Shown here one piece after another: positions 34,831 through 46,580 of a DNA stretch of 64,000 bases. The stretch is taken from positions 32,721,272-32,785,271 of the forward strand of contig NC_054701.1 in NCBI RefSeq assembly GCF_016097555.1, written 5' to 3'. A program made the position numbers and the translations under genes. Source of the stretch: Gigantopelta aegis. Taxonomy: Eukaryota; Mollusca; Gastropoda; Neomphalida; Peltospiridae. Each line of letters opens with the position of its first letter. The first letter of the stretch is position 1. Below the pieces are notes generated by a model. That model was given only the letters and a program-made list of their open reading frames with translations, was not told the DNA's origin and did not search any database.

Positions 34831-34868
34831 GCTGGAAAGGGTAATGTCCACCCTGTTTTAGGACTAGG

Positions 34869-35300
34869 AACTAACACTGTTAACCTAACTGGTGACACTA
34901 ACCTTTTAACATCCGCTGAAAAATCATTACTGGACAGGGGTCTGAATTTTGTTCCCACCCCAACCAAAAACAGGCTTAGAGGCAAAACTTAAAAATGGTG
35001 TAATGGATACGGCAGGTTTTTTTAACACAAAATAAAACTGGCCGACTGTTTTCGGCATTCAACTGGATAAAAAATCACATTCACGAAAAACTCCGGCTGG
35101 ATACCCCCAAACTCTAGAGTAGATCCTGAATCATCAAAGCTCATAAAAGAATAGTGGAAAAAGTGGGTGATATGACAGTGTACACAAATCAACAAACTCT
35201 TTCTGTTATGGAACGTCGTGCTCTCACCAAACTACGCAAAAACCGCAAAGTTGTTATAAAACCTGCAGATAAGGGGTCTGCCACTGCCAGCACCGTGTAG
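34869..35300 (+). mobile_element. Penelope-like retroelement fragment (fossil)
   Basis: Plus-strand frames give LLDRGLNFVPTPTK at about 34930 and LTKLRKNRKVVIKPADKG at about 35230-35280. These are the two N-terminal landmarks of Penelope-like reverse transcriptases. The catalytic palm and any GIY-YIG nuclease are absent. It is a truncated and broken remnant starting right at the end of segment A'. Confidence 0.75.
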
Positions 35301-35845
35301 CATCGTACACAGGATATTGCGAGCTCTGAAGCGAGGGGAACGTAAACATCAACTCACCAAGGTAAGTTATTTCACGTTTTCTCTGACTTAATGACGAGTT
35401 ATGTTGCACAAAATCATGCCATTACTTGCTGAATAATCTGCGAATAAATGTCTCTCGTCGGAAGGCCATTTGAAACAACAGATTTTTTATTGTTGCATAA
35501 ATAACACGTGAGCTCATCGTCAAATCGACGATATCCTGTCAAAACTGTCCATTTAATAAATAATCACAGGGACTTGGATACAAAACAAGCCATGTAAATT
35601 ATCTTTTGACCGTCTCAAACATGCTATGCAAGTTACAATATCCAAAAACACGCATTTTTTTTGTTATAATCGTCTAAAACTAAAAACTGCGGTGTACTGC
35701 AAATTGAGGTTACAGGGCATTGTAGTGTACTGTTAATTGATAACACAGTGTACTGCGTCTTGATTTTCCAGAATGGATACCTATGTTTGTTTCGGATTTT
35801 TCCCCTGAAGTTAAATCTCAAATAATGAATTTATTTACCAATTTA

Positions 35846-35895
<50 letters not shown>

Positions 35896-36010
35896 TATAA
35901 ATTGCATTATACTCCAAGATGATGCTATACAATGTATGCCAATTACCGTATGTAAAATTGTCTTGCAGATGGACTTGACAACCTCGTCTAAAACTAAACA
36001 GACTATTAAA
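35300..36010. other. Non-coding stretch with (TA)n at 35848-35893
   Basis: A TA microsatellite of about 23 units. No supported gene. Confidence 0.55.
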
Positions 36011-36011
36011 C

Positions 36012-36560
36012 ACGTGTGACAGTTGCACGTACGCAACAAATAAAGATTTCTAACCTACAGATACATTTGAAAACTCACTCACCAAAAGATACAAGTACTC
36101 CTGTCAAATAATTAAAATTGGTATCTAAAATGTGCGATCAGTGTGAAATTTTTTTTCGATCAAAGTTTGGACTGACATTACATGTAAAGAACAAACACAC
36201 CTTTACCTATAAGCACACCTGCAATGTGTGTGGCAAGGGGTTTAATCAACGGGTGCAATACAGGTTCCACTGCGTAAGTCATGTCAGAATGTCGTTAGAG
36301 AAATGTCTGTTTTGCAAGAAAGAATTTACATCTGGATCACTAAAAAGGCATCAGATATCATGTGAACAACACCCAGATGGGGTTCCAGAAAGCCAGTTCG
36401 TTTGTTAACTGTGTGGCAGGTGGATGAAAAGTAGGAAGAACCTGTATTACAACAAAAAAGGCATGCAGCAACCCAAAAAGCTACAAGTATAATGAATGCG
36501 GCAAGCAATTTAAATGGAGATAGAGCCTTAAGGTTCACAACATAAGTGCACATTCATAAA
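36012..36560 (+). pseudogene. C2H2 zinc-finger protein relic
   Basis: The open frame 36130-36408 contains CDQCEIFFRSKFGLTLHVKN-KH and CNVCGKGFNQRVQYRFHCVS-H, two C2H2 fingers, plus CLFCKKEFTSGSLKRHQ, a third. Another finger is recognisable upstream (CDSCTYAT, then SNLQIHLKTH in a different frame) and one downstream (NECGKQFKWR, then SLKVHN, with a stop inside). The outer fingers are therefore broken by a one-base shift and stops, while the middle is intact. Likely DNA-binding ancestry. It could be the remnant of a host gene or of a transposon-carried finger gene. No splice sites could be settled. Confidence 0.6.
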
Positions 36561-36697
36561 CAGTTTTATTTGGACTGCTTTTGATACAAGAGTATAAATA
36601 AACTTTTGTAATATTTTGTTATATGTTTCCATTTTTTTTTTAAAGTTCATGCTTAAATTATCTCCCTTTGTATCGTTTCTTCGAATTTAAGTTTGAT

Positions 36698-36960
36698 AAC
36701 CGGCCTCGGTGTTGCAGTGGTTAAGCCATCGGACTACAGGCTGGTAGGTACAGGTTTCGCAGCCCGGTACCGGCTCCAACGCAGAGCGAGTTCGTAAGGA
36801 CTCAATGGGTAGGTGTAAGACCACTACACCCGCTTCTCTCTCTCTCTCACTAACCACTAACCAACTAACAACTAACCCAGATAGCTGAGGTGTGTGCCCA
36901 GGACAGCGTGCCTGAACCTTAATTGGATATAAGCACGAAAATAAGTTGAAATAAAATGAA
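36698..36960 (+). mobile_element. SINE, head C + tail E, first unit of a dimer
   Basis: Head GGCCTCGGTGTTGCAGTGG with the B-box region degenerate, a CT-rich middle (CTCTCTCTCTC, then CTAACCA repeats), and the end TTGGATATAAGCACGAAAAT. Flanked by AAGTTTGAT (36689-36697) and AGGTTTGAT (36961-36969). Confidence 0.85.
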
Positions 36961-36969
36961 AGGTTTGAT

Positions 36970-37220
36970 GACCTGTGTCGGTGGTGTCGTGGTTAAGCCA
37001 TCGGTCATAAGGCTGGTAGGTGCAGGGTTCACAGCCTGGTACCGGCTCACACCCAGAGCGAGTTCAACGACTCAATGAGTACACCCTCTTCTCTCTCACC
37101 AATCACTAACAACCAACTCACTTTCCTGGACACACAGCACAGATAACTGAGGTGTTTGCTCAGGACAGCGTTCTTGAACCTTAATTGGATATAAGCACGA
37201 CAATAAGTTGATATGAAATG
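36970..37220 (+). mobile_element. SINE, head C + tail E, second unit of a dimer
   Basis: Same family and orientation as the preceding unit, separated from it only by the 9-bp word AGGTTTGAT. AAGTTTGAT recurs on the right (37221-37229). The minus-strand 76-codon frame here is a shadow. Confidence 0.85.
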
Positions 37221-37331
37221 AAGTTTGATTATTACCAATGCATCTGATCGTATTTGAAAAAAAAGTAATTTAAACAACTGTACCTATAAAAAAAGGGATA
37301 TGAAGTGCAATTACGATAAAAAACGAATTTA

Positions 37332-37608
37332 AAGGGACATTCCTGAGTTTGCTACGTTGTAAGATGTTTCAGACTAATAAAATATTTCTACGATTAAACT
37401 TACATATTAAATATATTTTCTTGTTTAGAATATCAGTGTCTGTATATTTAATGTGTTTCTGGTCGTCTTAATATTTGTAAAAAGCCCAAACTGGACTTCA
37501 AATAATTTCGTACGTACGAAAAAATATATTTTAGGAAATAAAATGAAATTTAACCTAGTACAAATATTAGAACGATCAGAAACACGTTACATATAAAGCC
37601 ACTAATAT
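37332..37608. repeat. Palindromic interspersed element
   Basis: Starts AAAGGGACATTCCTGAG. Arms 37453-37479 and 37559-37585 are inverted repeats (GTGTTTCTGGTCGTCTTAAT and its near-complement), with the palindrome TTTCGTACGTACGAAA in the loop. A diverged inverted copy of part of it is at 58010-58250, so it is a dispersed family. Confidence 0.65.
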
Positions 37609-37610
37609 AT

Positions 37611-38155
37611 ACTCTTCAAAAAAAGAAACGCAAAAGGGTACAAATGGGTTTCCTACCGGTTCATGCTTTGTGAATATAAGGTCATTGCATGTCCCAAACA
37701 CATTCCCACGGTTACATTCGATAAAACGCAGCTACTGTACAATAAAGTTCCAAAATGTGAATATTCGCAAAAACGCAGCCACGTGCAAACCATGCGTTGT
37801 CTGCACGTGCAACATGAAAACCAACAGTATAAAAGTGCAGGGTGTTCGCTTGCCTGGCCTCTGTATCTGGCCGACAGTTGACAATCCAGGACATGCCACG
37901 TCTCAGTGAACCGCAGAGAAACAATGTCATCGGCCGACTAGACGCAGGCGAATCCAGAACGGCCGTTGCCAGGGCATTCCATGTGTCCCCAAGCACCATC
38001 TCCAGACTGTGGGACCGTTACCAGCAACATGGATCAACACGTGACCTCCCTAGATCCGGTCGACCACGGGTCACTACCCCCGGGCAGGACCGCTACATCC
38101 GGGTACGCCACCTTCGGGAACGATTGACTACCGCCACCTCCACAGCCGCAGCATA
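37611..38155 (+). mobile_element. Tc1-like transposon, 5' part
   Basis: Begins with ACTCTTCAAAAAAAGAAACG, a typical Tc1-family terminus next to TA. The transposase start is at 37893 (MPRLSEPQRNNVIGRLDAGE), with the HTH pair intact (AVARAFHVSPSTISRLWDRY, then GRPRVTT). It is cut off at about residue 85 by a junction to LTR-type sequence, so catalytic residues are missing. Open and uninterrupted as far as it goes. A different subfamily from 11947-12950. Confidence 0.85.
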
Positions 38156-38225
38156 CGCAACATACGCTGCTGTCACGGAGCTTCTAACGCCGTTACCGGC
38201 AACTGCTCCCACCACTTAGTTCCCC

Positions 38226-39693
38226 GGTAACAGAATCAGAAACCCGCAGTGGGTGTAACAGTATTTCTCCAAATATCCCAACCTATACAAATAGATCTCC
38301 CTGTATCGGGTAGGTTTCTACCCGAGTGGCTTGGCTCTAGGGGTATTCAAGGAACAGGATCGTATATATATTTATATTTACTATTACCCAACGTTAAATT
38401 CACTAGAAAGACAACAACACAAGTTTAGTTTCAAATATGTATTATATAATACCAGGTAAGTGTTACAGCACTTACATGGCTTGTTACAACCGGTGTCACA
38501 CCACCTCTAGGCTGAACACCACACGTGAACTTTAATCACTTGGCAATTAGGGATATATCTACCCCTCAAAGTTAAAAGATCACCCAACCTTAGAATAATT
38601 AATTATTATCCTCAGTCTTTCCTACATCCAATATTCAGAGGACCTACAATTTACCAGGTTATGATACTAGGATTACCACCTATAGAGAGAATTAATTATT
38701 ATCTTCAGTCTTCCCTACATCCAATATTCAGAGGACCTACAATTTACCAGGTCATGTTACTAGGATTACTAGTTATAGATATTATAAACCTCTCTATATA
38801 TACAGGGGTATAGAGAATTATAATACTTTAATGCTACAATAAAATACCTTTCAGTTACTACAGAGCAGTAAATATAGTTCCACTGGACTAATAAAGTTCG
38901 CCCAGCGGACAGTGTACCCTACAGTTTACTTTCATCGGTCTGACTTAGATTACTAGTTGTATTTCCCACACTAAGCAAAACAAGAATACACATAGTTATA
39001 ATACGTTAATGCTACAATAAAATACCTTACAGTTACCTACAGAGCAGTAAAATATAGTTTAAAGTCAAAAAGGAGGTTGGTAGCGGGGATGTCGTCAAGG
39101 AGAGCCGATGAACTACAGTAAGATGGTGGAGGGCTTGCCTAGTTAAATCTTCCCCGGCAACGGTTAAAGTTCGCCAGCGGACAGCGTTTCCACCCCTATC
39201 TATACACAGGCCAAGTTCCTATACAGAACGAACTCTTACTTTTATCCCCTATTGGGTGTTTTGGTACTTGGCTTGTCTGGTTGGTCGCCTGGGGACCAAA
39301 CGCCTTTGGCGGACAGCGTTTCCACCGCCTATCGATTATACCTGGTTACCCGCCAGGCAAGTCCTATAGCAGATTGGAACAGCTGGCTCGCTGACTTTTA
39401 TTGGGGTGTACCCTATTTGGGTTTTTGGCAGCTGGGGCGCCATCTTTGGCCTTCTCCTCCTGGGTGGTTTCTTCGCTGGGTCACCGTACCCAAGGTGCCA
39501 CTTACGGACGAGTGGCGACATAATTGCCACACTAATTCTCTAAAACTACCAACAATACAGATACCATCTAACTCATACAGGGAACCTTCTTGGGTTAATT
39601 ACTCCATGCCATGGCTTTCGATAATTAAAGTGCTACTCCAGTTGTTTCAGACCCCGGTCAAAAGTTAATGTGCAGACGGCTGTCTCCGTCACA
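38226..39693 (-). mobile_element. LTR-like sequence related to the solo LTR at 866-2038 (fossil)
   Basis: In reverse complement it starts TGTGACGGAGACAG and, towards its end, shares the TTTC(C)TAGTGAA...AACGT and GGGAGATCTA...GATATTTGGA stretches with the LTR at 866-2038 in the same order. Inside are direct duplications of about 90 bp (38597-38683 / 38691-38770), 50 bp (38831-38879 / 39009-39060) and a CAGCGGACAG segment three times, so it has grown by internal duplication. The target duplication is not seen. The short sequence 38160-38225 between it and the Tc1 part could be retroelement leader. The 138-codon plus-strand frame at 39252-39668 is not a recognisable protein. Confidence 0.55.
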
Positions 39694-39699
39694 GCTACA

Positions 39700-41405
39700 T
39701 TGCGCCTTGTTTTGTTTTAGGTAAGTTGTAGCCCCAAACCATAATTCCCGCTACATAAATGTATGCAATAATGTTTATAAGATTTTGAAGTAACAAGATG
39801 CACTAATATTTTAAGTGAAATTAATGCAGATATGAGTTATTTATTATTTTTAATTTATTGAAAGCGTTACGTGAAATTTAGTGATACCATTGAATTATGA
39901 CAGATTATATAAATTTTGTCGTTTAAAACATCATTATTATTAGTGACAATAAATTGTTTAGCAATGTTGTAGAGCTGTTTTATGCGAAAAACGGGAAAAT
40001 AGGAATAACTAGCAGACGACACTTAGTTACATGATGTCCAGAATGCATATGTCAAGGTCTCACTACACAGATCACTTCCGGGTGAGAGTTCATCACTATA
40101 GTTCCTAATTGTGACACATGTTCTGGTTCACATATTCACTTCTAGGAAATGGTGAAGAATTAAAACAATATGTATCTTTAATGGTGAGCCTTCTGGCTGT
40201 ATTTTGCACATGCTATTTTGTAATATTGTGCATCGATCTTTTGGGACATGGGTGTATAGCGCATGAGACAGCCGAAGTGAATCGGTTAATGAACCACCTG
40301 TTCGGACCGGTACTACAGCCAGATGCGGTCATATAGCAAAAAACTGAGACGGAAATGTTCCCAATTTTGGAGTGAAAATAAATGCTTATATAATGTATGA
40401 TCGCAATGGTGTATGTTGTTAGTGCCAACAAGAACCCGTTCTATTGGCAATCTTTGTTTGGAGTTGGGCAATTTAACGGGGTTTCAATGGCAGATGACAT
40501 CTGTGTAGTGAGACCCAAGATGACTGCGTCCATGTTATACCCAGAATGCATTTGTCAAGATGTCTGCGCCCATATGTACACAAAGTCGCGTGTAATTACG
40601 CAAAGATTTTTAATATGCTTTTCGATGTTGTAGAGTACATAAGACATTAGAAATATTACATAGTACAGTTATAAGGGTGATTTGCATATGTGAACGTTCA
40701 TGAAAACAAGGTTTTAAATTGTTTTAATAATTGATATTGAAACTAAATTTTACGTCATTAGATATTTCAAGAAAACATTTATTCAGATTTTTACATCATT
40801 ATGGATGCTGTTGCATGAAACCGATTTTGGGTTAAGTCATTATTATTTCTAAAATTTAGTTTCTAAAAAACATATGTATAAGACATGTTTTATTGTTCAG
40901 TTAATATTTAGAAACAGTTTGTTAAAAAGGTGTATGTCTAGTATATGGTGGTCACATCTGGTCATAGCCTGTATGTGTACATTTGTAGTTGCAATACTAT
41001 AATAAATTACAGGAACCAGTTACTGCAGGTAATTAAGTCACTGAATTCTGGATAATGTTCATAAGTTTTCAACAGTAAATTACTGCAGGTGATGATGTTT
41101 TAACAATTGTAACTACATTTGATAGATGACATGTGTAAGGCTTCAAAATATATATAGACCATTTTAATATAGAACAACAAGAAGTCATTGTTATTGTAAT
41201 TGTTTATTCAGTAACTTGTACAATAACACATTTAGACCAAGTACAACCATTTTGATACGGTACAGCATATTTGTTGTAATTATAGTGTGACATCGACAAT
41301 AATACCCCTAGACAGAGTTCGTTCGTCAGTGTTACGTCGCCATTAAAAACAACATATGTTGCATTGTGTCTTCTTTTGTTTAGATATTATAATTGCTACA
41401 TGACC
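39700..41405. other. AT-rich non-coding stretch
   Basis: No supported gene. The small frames at 40118-40633 have no family signature. Two sub-segments near 40020-40080 and 40500-40580 share AAGATG/ATGATGTC...CCAGAATGCAT words, suggesting a diverged local duplication. Confidence 0.4.
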
Positions 41406-42196
41406 CGGGTAACATATATGTTTAATAATTATTATGTTAATCTCTAATAAGACCTTTCAGCATGATAACCATGACTATTCTGAATACAAATAAAAAATAA
41501 AAAATCTAAAATAGTGGGTCAACAACGCTTTATCACCCAACTCACCCCCGGATGATGTACAAGGGAACAGACAGGTGCTCCAACTCAATTGGTGTAAATC
41601 ACACACATATCGATCAGTTCCTGTTTGAAAATTAAAGAAGTATCATTACCATCTAATTACTAAAACATATTTATCAAATATAACCTTGAAATAATACACT
41701 GCTCAGAATAAACAATGTAAGTTTATAGGTTCATAAAAATAATTCATTTGCTATTAATTTCTACTGATGTACCAAGGGAAATAACTCTCGTAGCCTTGCT
41801 ACTATTTAAAGTGGCGATGCTTATAGGCTTATGAATATTCGTGACTTCAGTGAAACCGCGATTCCGACCAATTTATAATTAATCTAATTTAACTTTATAT
41901 GACGTTTTCTAAGGAGTTCCTACATCTAAACTACTAATATTAATAAACATTAATAAAAATACTAAAATGTTTATTAAAAACATTGTATATAAAACTACAC
42001 ATGTACTTCATAATAAACCCTGACAGTTTATAGTTCTAATAACTGGGACGACTGCCCGGTATTCTAACCGTACACATGAATAATGAGACACAGATAGGGC
42101 TGGCAGGGGGTCTACTCACTGTGAGACTTGTGTTTTGAAATTAGTTTTGCTTTACTGCCATTTCTGGTACTAACCTGACCTTTCAAAGCATCACAG

Positions 42197-42480
42197 GAAT
42201 GAATGAATGAATGAATGAATGTTAACGACACCCCAGCACGAAAAATACATCGGCTATTGGGTGTCAAACTATGGTAATGCAAACAAATAAAGCGATGATC
42301 AACATCAATATAAAAATTCAAGATTTAAACAAAAACACAGTGTAAGGAAATGCGCAATAACACACACATCGCAGATAGATACTGACTATTAGTCAAAACT
42401 TCAATTTTGTGCTGTATTGGCCATTCTCAAAGAGAATGTTACACCCCTGCACCACGGTGAGGTTACAGCACGCGCAGGGG
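42197..42480 (-). mobile_element. Type-D SINE-like element with TSD
   Basis: Flanked by AGCATCACAG on both sides (42187-42196 and 42481-42490). On the minus strand it starts CCCCTGCGCGTGCTGTAACC and ends in GTTAACATTC and CATT units, like 9661-9961. The TSD sets the family length at about 284 bp. Confidence 0.9.
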
Positions 42481-43073
42481 AGCATCACAGGATACAATTA
42501 AATTCTTGTTAAACAAGTTTTATAATTGTACTGGCGGCTATACACTGGGTTCAAAGAATAAAATAACATTATCTATTGCAACCATTCAACAAACAAATGT
42601 AATATAATTAAATACGTTCATCGCGGGAAATAACCGAGCTAAAAATAGCCCAAATCAGACGGAATGAATGTAGTTAAAAACAAATAAAATCTCGTAAAAT
42701 TATGAATGAAGTAAAGTGCCATAAATGTGGACTTTCCTTCACACACCCACACGCACGCACGCACGCACGCACGCACACACACATATATATTAATAGCAAA
42801 TGATTTATTTTTATGAATCTATCAACTATTATTTCAAGGTTATATTTGATAAATACATTTTAGTAATTAGATGGTAATGATACGTCTTTAATTTTCAAAC
42901 AGGAACTGATCGATATGTGTTTGTGATTTACACCAATATAGATTTATATGTTATACTGTAGACATCCAGATACGTTAAGGAGTATTTACAAACTACACAT
43001 AACATTTTTGAGCCATAGTATTTAGCTTGCAGTTGCTGCTATACGTGTAATGAACTGAAACATTTGCCACTTA

Positions 43074-43732
43074 AGGCCACCGCAGACCTTTGCAACTTTG
43101 CCGCATGCAGATCAAATTGCATGATTGCGAGCAACTTTTTTTCGTTGCACTGATCTGCACACACATGCGACAACCAGCAAATTTAGTATAGCAGTGATCA
43201 CATGACAGTATAAATGGCGGTTTATTATGACGTAGAAGACTGAATTTATGTAAAATATCACTGAATTCGTCCCGCACGCTTTTCGGTCCTTTAGGATAGA
43301 ACCACACAATTTGTGTAGAAAACCTATATAAAAATACCTAGAATTCCAAGCGCAGATTCCTTCTCTGCAAGACACATCTCTCTTTTAGCCCTCTGCGCTA
43401 TATTCAGGCAGAACACCGCTAATTCATCCTCTTTTTCTATAGACCACATGCTGCTGGAGGCTGCCATTTTGTGTCATGTGATCACAATCTATCCGTTCAT
43501 TGGCAGTTTAAATTATTGTGTCAACGTTTTGTTGCTCTGAAGGCGCACACGTTTGCGACAGCGTGCAATTACATGCAATTACATGCAATAAAATCAAACA
43601 TGTTTGATCGGAGCAATTTGAGTTGCATGCGACAAAAATTGCATCGCAGGTTGGCGCACACGACGCAACGACGTACGATGTTTGTTGCATGCAACAAAAA
43701 TTGCACCTTGTCGCAAAGGTCTGCGGTGGCCT
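43074..43732. mobile_element. 659-bp TIR DNA transposon, non-autonomous, possibly PIF/Harbinger-like
   Basis: Perfect 20-bp terminal inverted repeats AGGCCACCGCAGACCTTTGC, with TA (or TTA) on each side. The paralogous segment A reads CACTTAGAT straight through, an exact empty site. Subterminal repeats of TTGCATGCGACAAAAATTGC and variants fill the right end. On the minus strand, an ATG at 43467 with AAAATGGCAGC context opens a short frame (MAASSSMWSIEKEDELAVFC) that stops after about 50 codons. It resembles the start of a transposase of an autonomous parent, but the match is by impression only. Confidence 0.88.
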
Positions 43733-44150
43733 TAGATGTCACATTTCGATTTCTGAGGATTGTTGGAGGTTAAACATATAACTTCAAAAGGTGGGAATTT
43801 TACCCAAGGAACATGTTACTGATTCTTAAATTACCAGTGATTCGTTTGGTAATTTCTCGCCCACCCCCATGTCTGCACCGGGGCAAGCTACGGACGGACG
43901 AGTTCTGAAAGTGTGGGTTGGAGTTCCTCGGGGTAATTTACCACAGCCGCTTTGAAAGTGGCAGTCCTCCTTTGAGGGGTGCTGGAAGAATGCATTGTTC
44001 AGTAAAGGATCTATTGGGAGTGGCTGTCCTCCTATAGACGAGGCACTGAATAAAGATTCATGGAATCAACCACTATTGTACAAAATGCCCATTCGACTCC
44101 ATTGTGCAGATATATGATCTCGATTGTATATAAAGGTTTTGTCTCAGTGG

Positions 44151-44527
44151 ACCGGCCTCGGTGGCGTCGTTGTAGGCCATCGGTCTACAGGCTGGTAGGT
44201 ACTGGGTTCGGATCCCAGTCGAGGCATGATAATCCAGATACCGACTCCAAACCCTGAGTGAGTGCTCTGCAAGGCTCAATGGGTAGGTGTAAACCACTTG
44301 CACCGACCAGTGATCCATAACTGGTTCAACAAAGGCCATGATTTGTGCTATCCTGCCTGTGGGAAGTGCAAATAAAAGATCCCTTGCTGCTAATCGGAAA
44401 GAGTAACCCATGTAGTGGCGACAGCGGGTTTCCTCCCAAAATCTGTGTGGTCCTTAACGATATGTCTGACGCCATATAACCGTAAATAAAATGTGTTGAG
44501 TGCGTCGTTAAATAAAACATTTTTTTC
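44151..44527 (+). mobile_element. SINE, head C + core + tail A, full length with TSD
   Basis: Flanked by TTTGTCTCAGTGG on both sides (44138-44150 and 44528-44540). It has the same cloverleaf-capable head as 29733-30134 but ends with the tail-A sequence (ACCGTAAATAAAATGTGTTG) instead of tail B, a chimeric combination. Confidence 0.93.
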
Positions 44528-44544
44528 TTTGTCTCAGTGGCGTA

Positions 44545-45470
44545 GGAAGATGATTTCCAAACGTAAGTACAAGTTGCAAATGATATACCCCAACTACCTA
44601 TATGCACTAGTAGCGGAAGTATACTTATTTCAGTTGTTTTGTGTTACGGTTAGAGACGTAGTTTAGTAGCTTCTTTGGGTGGTTATGAAAATGCATAGTG
44701 TGTGACGTCACACCCGTCACCTCGTGCATTATTAGATTACGAAAAATGGCTTGGACACGAGGACAAGTCAAGACATTTGAAGCTTCGTGGGGCATACAAA
44801 AAGATATGCATATTATTAGATAATAACTCATCGATTCACTGAGTACTAATTAATATTGATGCAATGTAAACAAAGTAGCACAATTTTATAAGTTAAAGTA
44901 TTTGTTTAAAAAAATATGTGCTTGCATTGTACTATTTATAGGGCAGATGAGCATGGCTGAGAAAGCATGTGCGTTATCGACAATTTGTAATATTAAGATT
45001 ACATATTTCATTACGAAAACAATTTAGAATAATTAGATACAAATCTTGATATTAAAAACTTTTATTGACAAAGTTTATTAAAAAGAAAACAAAAGACAAT
45101 AGTTTGTGTCTCATACAATAGTTTATTTTGACTTTACACAATATAAGTTTGTTTACATAGAATATTTACTTAACAAATGTTTTTATGTTTGTTACAGTCA
45201 ATCTAATTCAAAATAAAGAATTATATCAAGATGAAAATTAATTGATGTTGTGTCCCAGTACATTGCGCATTTATTAAGATACACTGTACATATATTTGTT
45301 GACACGTAACTGTCATGGTTAATAGTCCTTAGCTGTCTGTACACTACTGTAACTAAAAATACATTCATCCCGAATGGGTAACATAAACAGACCAGAAATA
45401 AATCATAATGCAAGTTAACTGAAGTCCGAACCACATTGTTAACAGCGTAATTATCTTTCGATTTTACCCC
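44545..45470. other. AT-rich non-coding stretch
   Basis: No supported gene. The 104-codon minus-strand frame at 45198-45512 runs into the foldback element and has no family signature. Confidence 0.4.
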
Positions 45471-45475
45471 GATTT

Positions 45476-45990
45476 TGTCCAGACACAAATAGGGGGAGAA
45501 ACAAAATGACACCGACGCCGAATTAACTTACTAGATTGTAACCATGTTATAAATATCGACTTCGCTTAGATCGCATAAGCCAAATAGTATGTAAATTCAA
45601 GTTGGCCGCCCTTGGGTTTTACAGAAGAAGGGTGGAAGGATATGACATAATCTAAAAACGTCATAAAATGCCTTACGTCATGTAAACGTTATTTATGTCA
45701 AAAGCAGCTGGTTATAAAAGTTGTAACATTTATGTACCTAGATTAATTATGTCACATACTTCAGTGGCTTCCATATTCTTCCATCCCTCTTGGACTTTAC
45801 TCCACTAAAACAACAACAACAACACGCACACACAAAGAACCCACACAATATGGCCGCCGGCGAAGACTTTTACATGTTATTTCGGTGAAGCCGGTACAAA
45901 CCGTTGACATGGTTACAATCTAGTAAGTGGATTTTTTTATATTTTTTATTTTATTTTACGTTTTGTGTCTGGAAAAAATGTGGGGGAAAA
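45476..45990. repeat. Foldback element with arms of about 75 bp
   Basis: The word CTTACTAGATTGTAACCATG at 45529-45548 recurs in reverse complement at about 45909-45929. Outside it, GTCCAGACACAAA recurs in reverse complement as TTTGTGTCTGG. Inner sequences (AGGGTGGAAGGATATG and its partner CCATATTCTTCCATCCCTC) also pair. No coding content. Confidence 0.7.
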
Positions 45991-45994
45991 CTAA

Positions 45995-46575
45995 TGGTAA
46001 TTAAAGGCATGGTAATTTATCGTAGTTGTTAACTATACGGTTCGGACAGTAAATAGACTAACTCAGACCTGTCAGTCCATACTCCGCCCATTTCATCTGT
46101 CTACATTGCAATCGAATTTCGCGGATGACGGATATAGAACGTATGCGGACGCGGGAACGGGTGAAAAAAAAAAAACCCTGGATAAACCTCACCGCGGCCA
46201 TGTCTATATTTTCTTTTCATTCGACCAGTTATTGCTGGTGTCAACCTAACAACGCCAAACAATCCATAGCTCATTGGGTATGATTATGGGAACCCATATC
46301 CAATGAAGGTTCAGGCACGCCCATCTCGGACTTAGTGTTGGAGTAATTTTGAGGTGGACGGAATTTGGAAAAGTTAGTTCCAAGTGGAGAAAGACATGTC
46401 TGGTAAAACATTAAAAGCCAAACATTAAAATTGAGCGATCAATCAAAGTTTGAAGGTGATTTGAGCAATTTGTACGGACTGCCCAAAATAAAGGGTGTCG
46501 GACTATTTATGAAAACAATAAACAAAGTTTTGGAATAACGGCCAAAAAGTTCTGAGTCCGACAAAAAGAGTCCGA
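45995..46575. other. Non-coding stretch
   Basis: Near 46280-46320 there is a CAATGAAGGTTCAGGCACGC segment resembling the tail-E SINE end. Otherwise nothing recognised. Confidence 0.4.
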
Positions 46576-46580
46576 CAATG

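Larger units (their letters stand above)
41411..44150 (+). repeat. Segment B, paralogous to 6333-8000
   Basis: Collinear with segment A (see that entry) but enlarged by three insertions: the type-D SINE at 42197-42480, the TIR element at 43074-43732 and the SINE at 44151-44527. In addition 42793-42953 is an inverted copy of 41594-41758 from the same segment, next to an (ACGC)n run at 42745-42785. Confidence 0.8.

Noticed and set aside
39252-39668. 138-codon plus-strand frame
   Set aside because: Trp/Pro-rich with no family signature, lies within LTR-like sequence that has internal duplications, and no splice or start context supports it.
45198-45512. 104-codon minus-strand frame
   Set aside because: No motif, no hydrophobic pattern of a known family, and it overlaps an inverted-repeat element.
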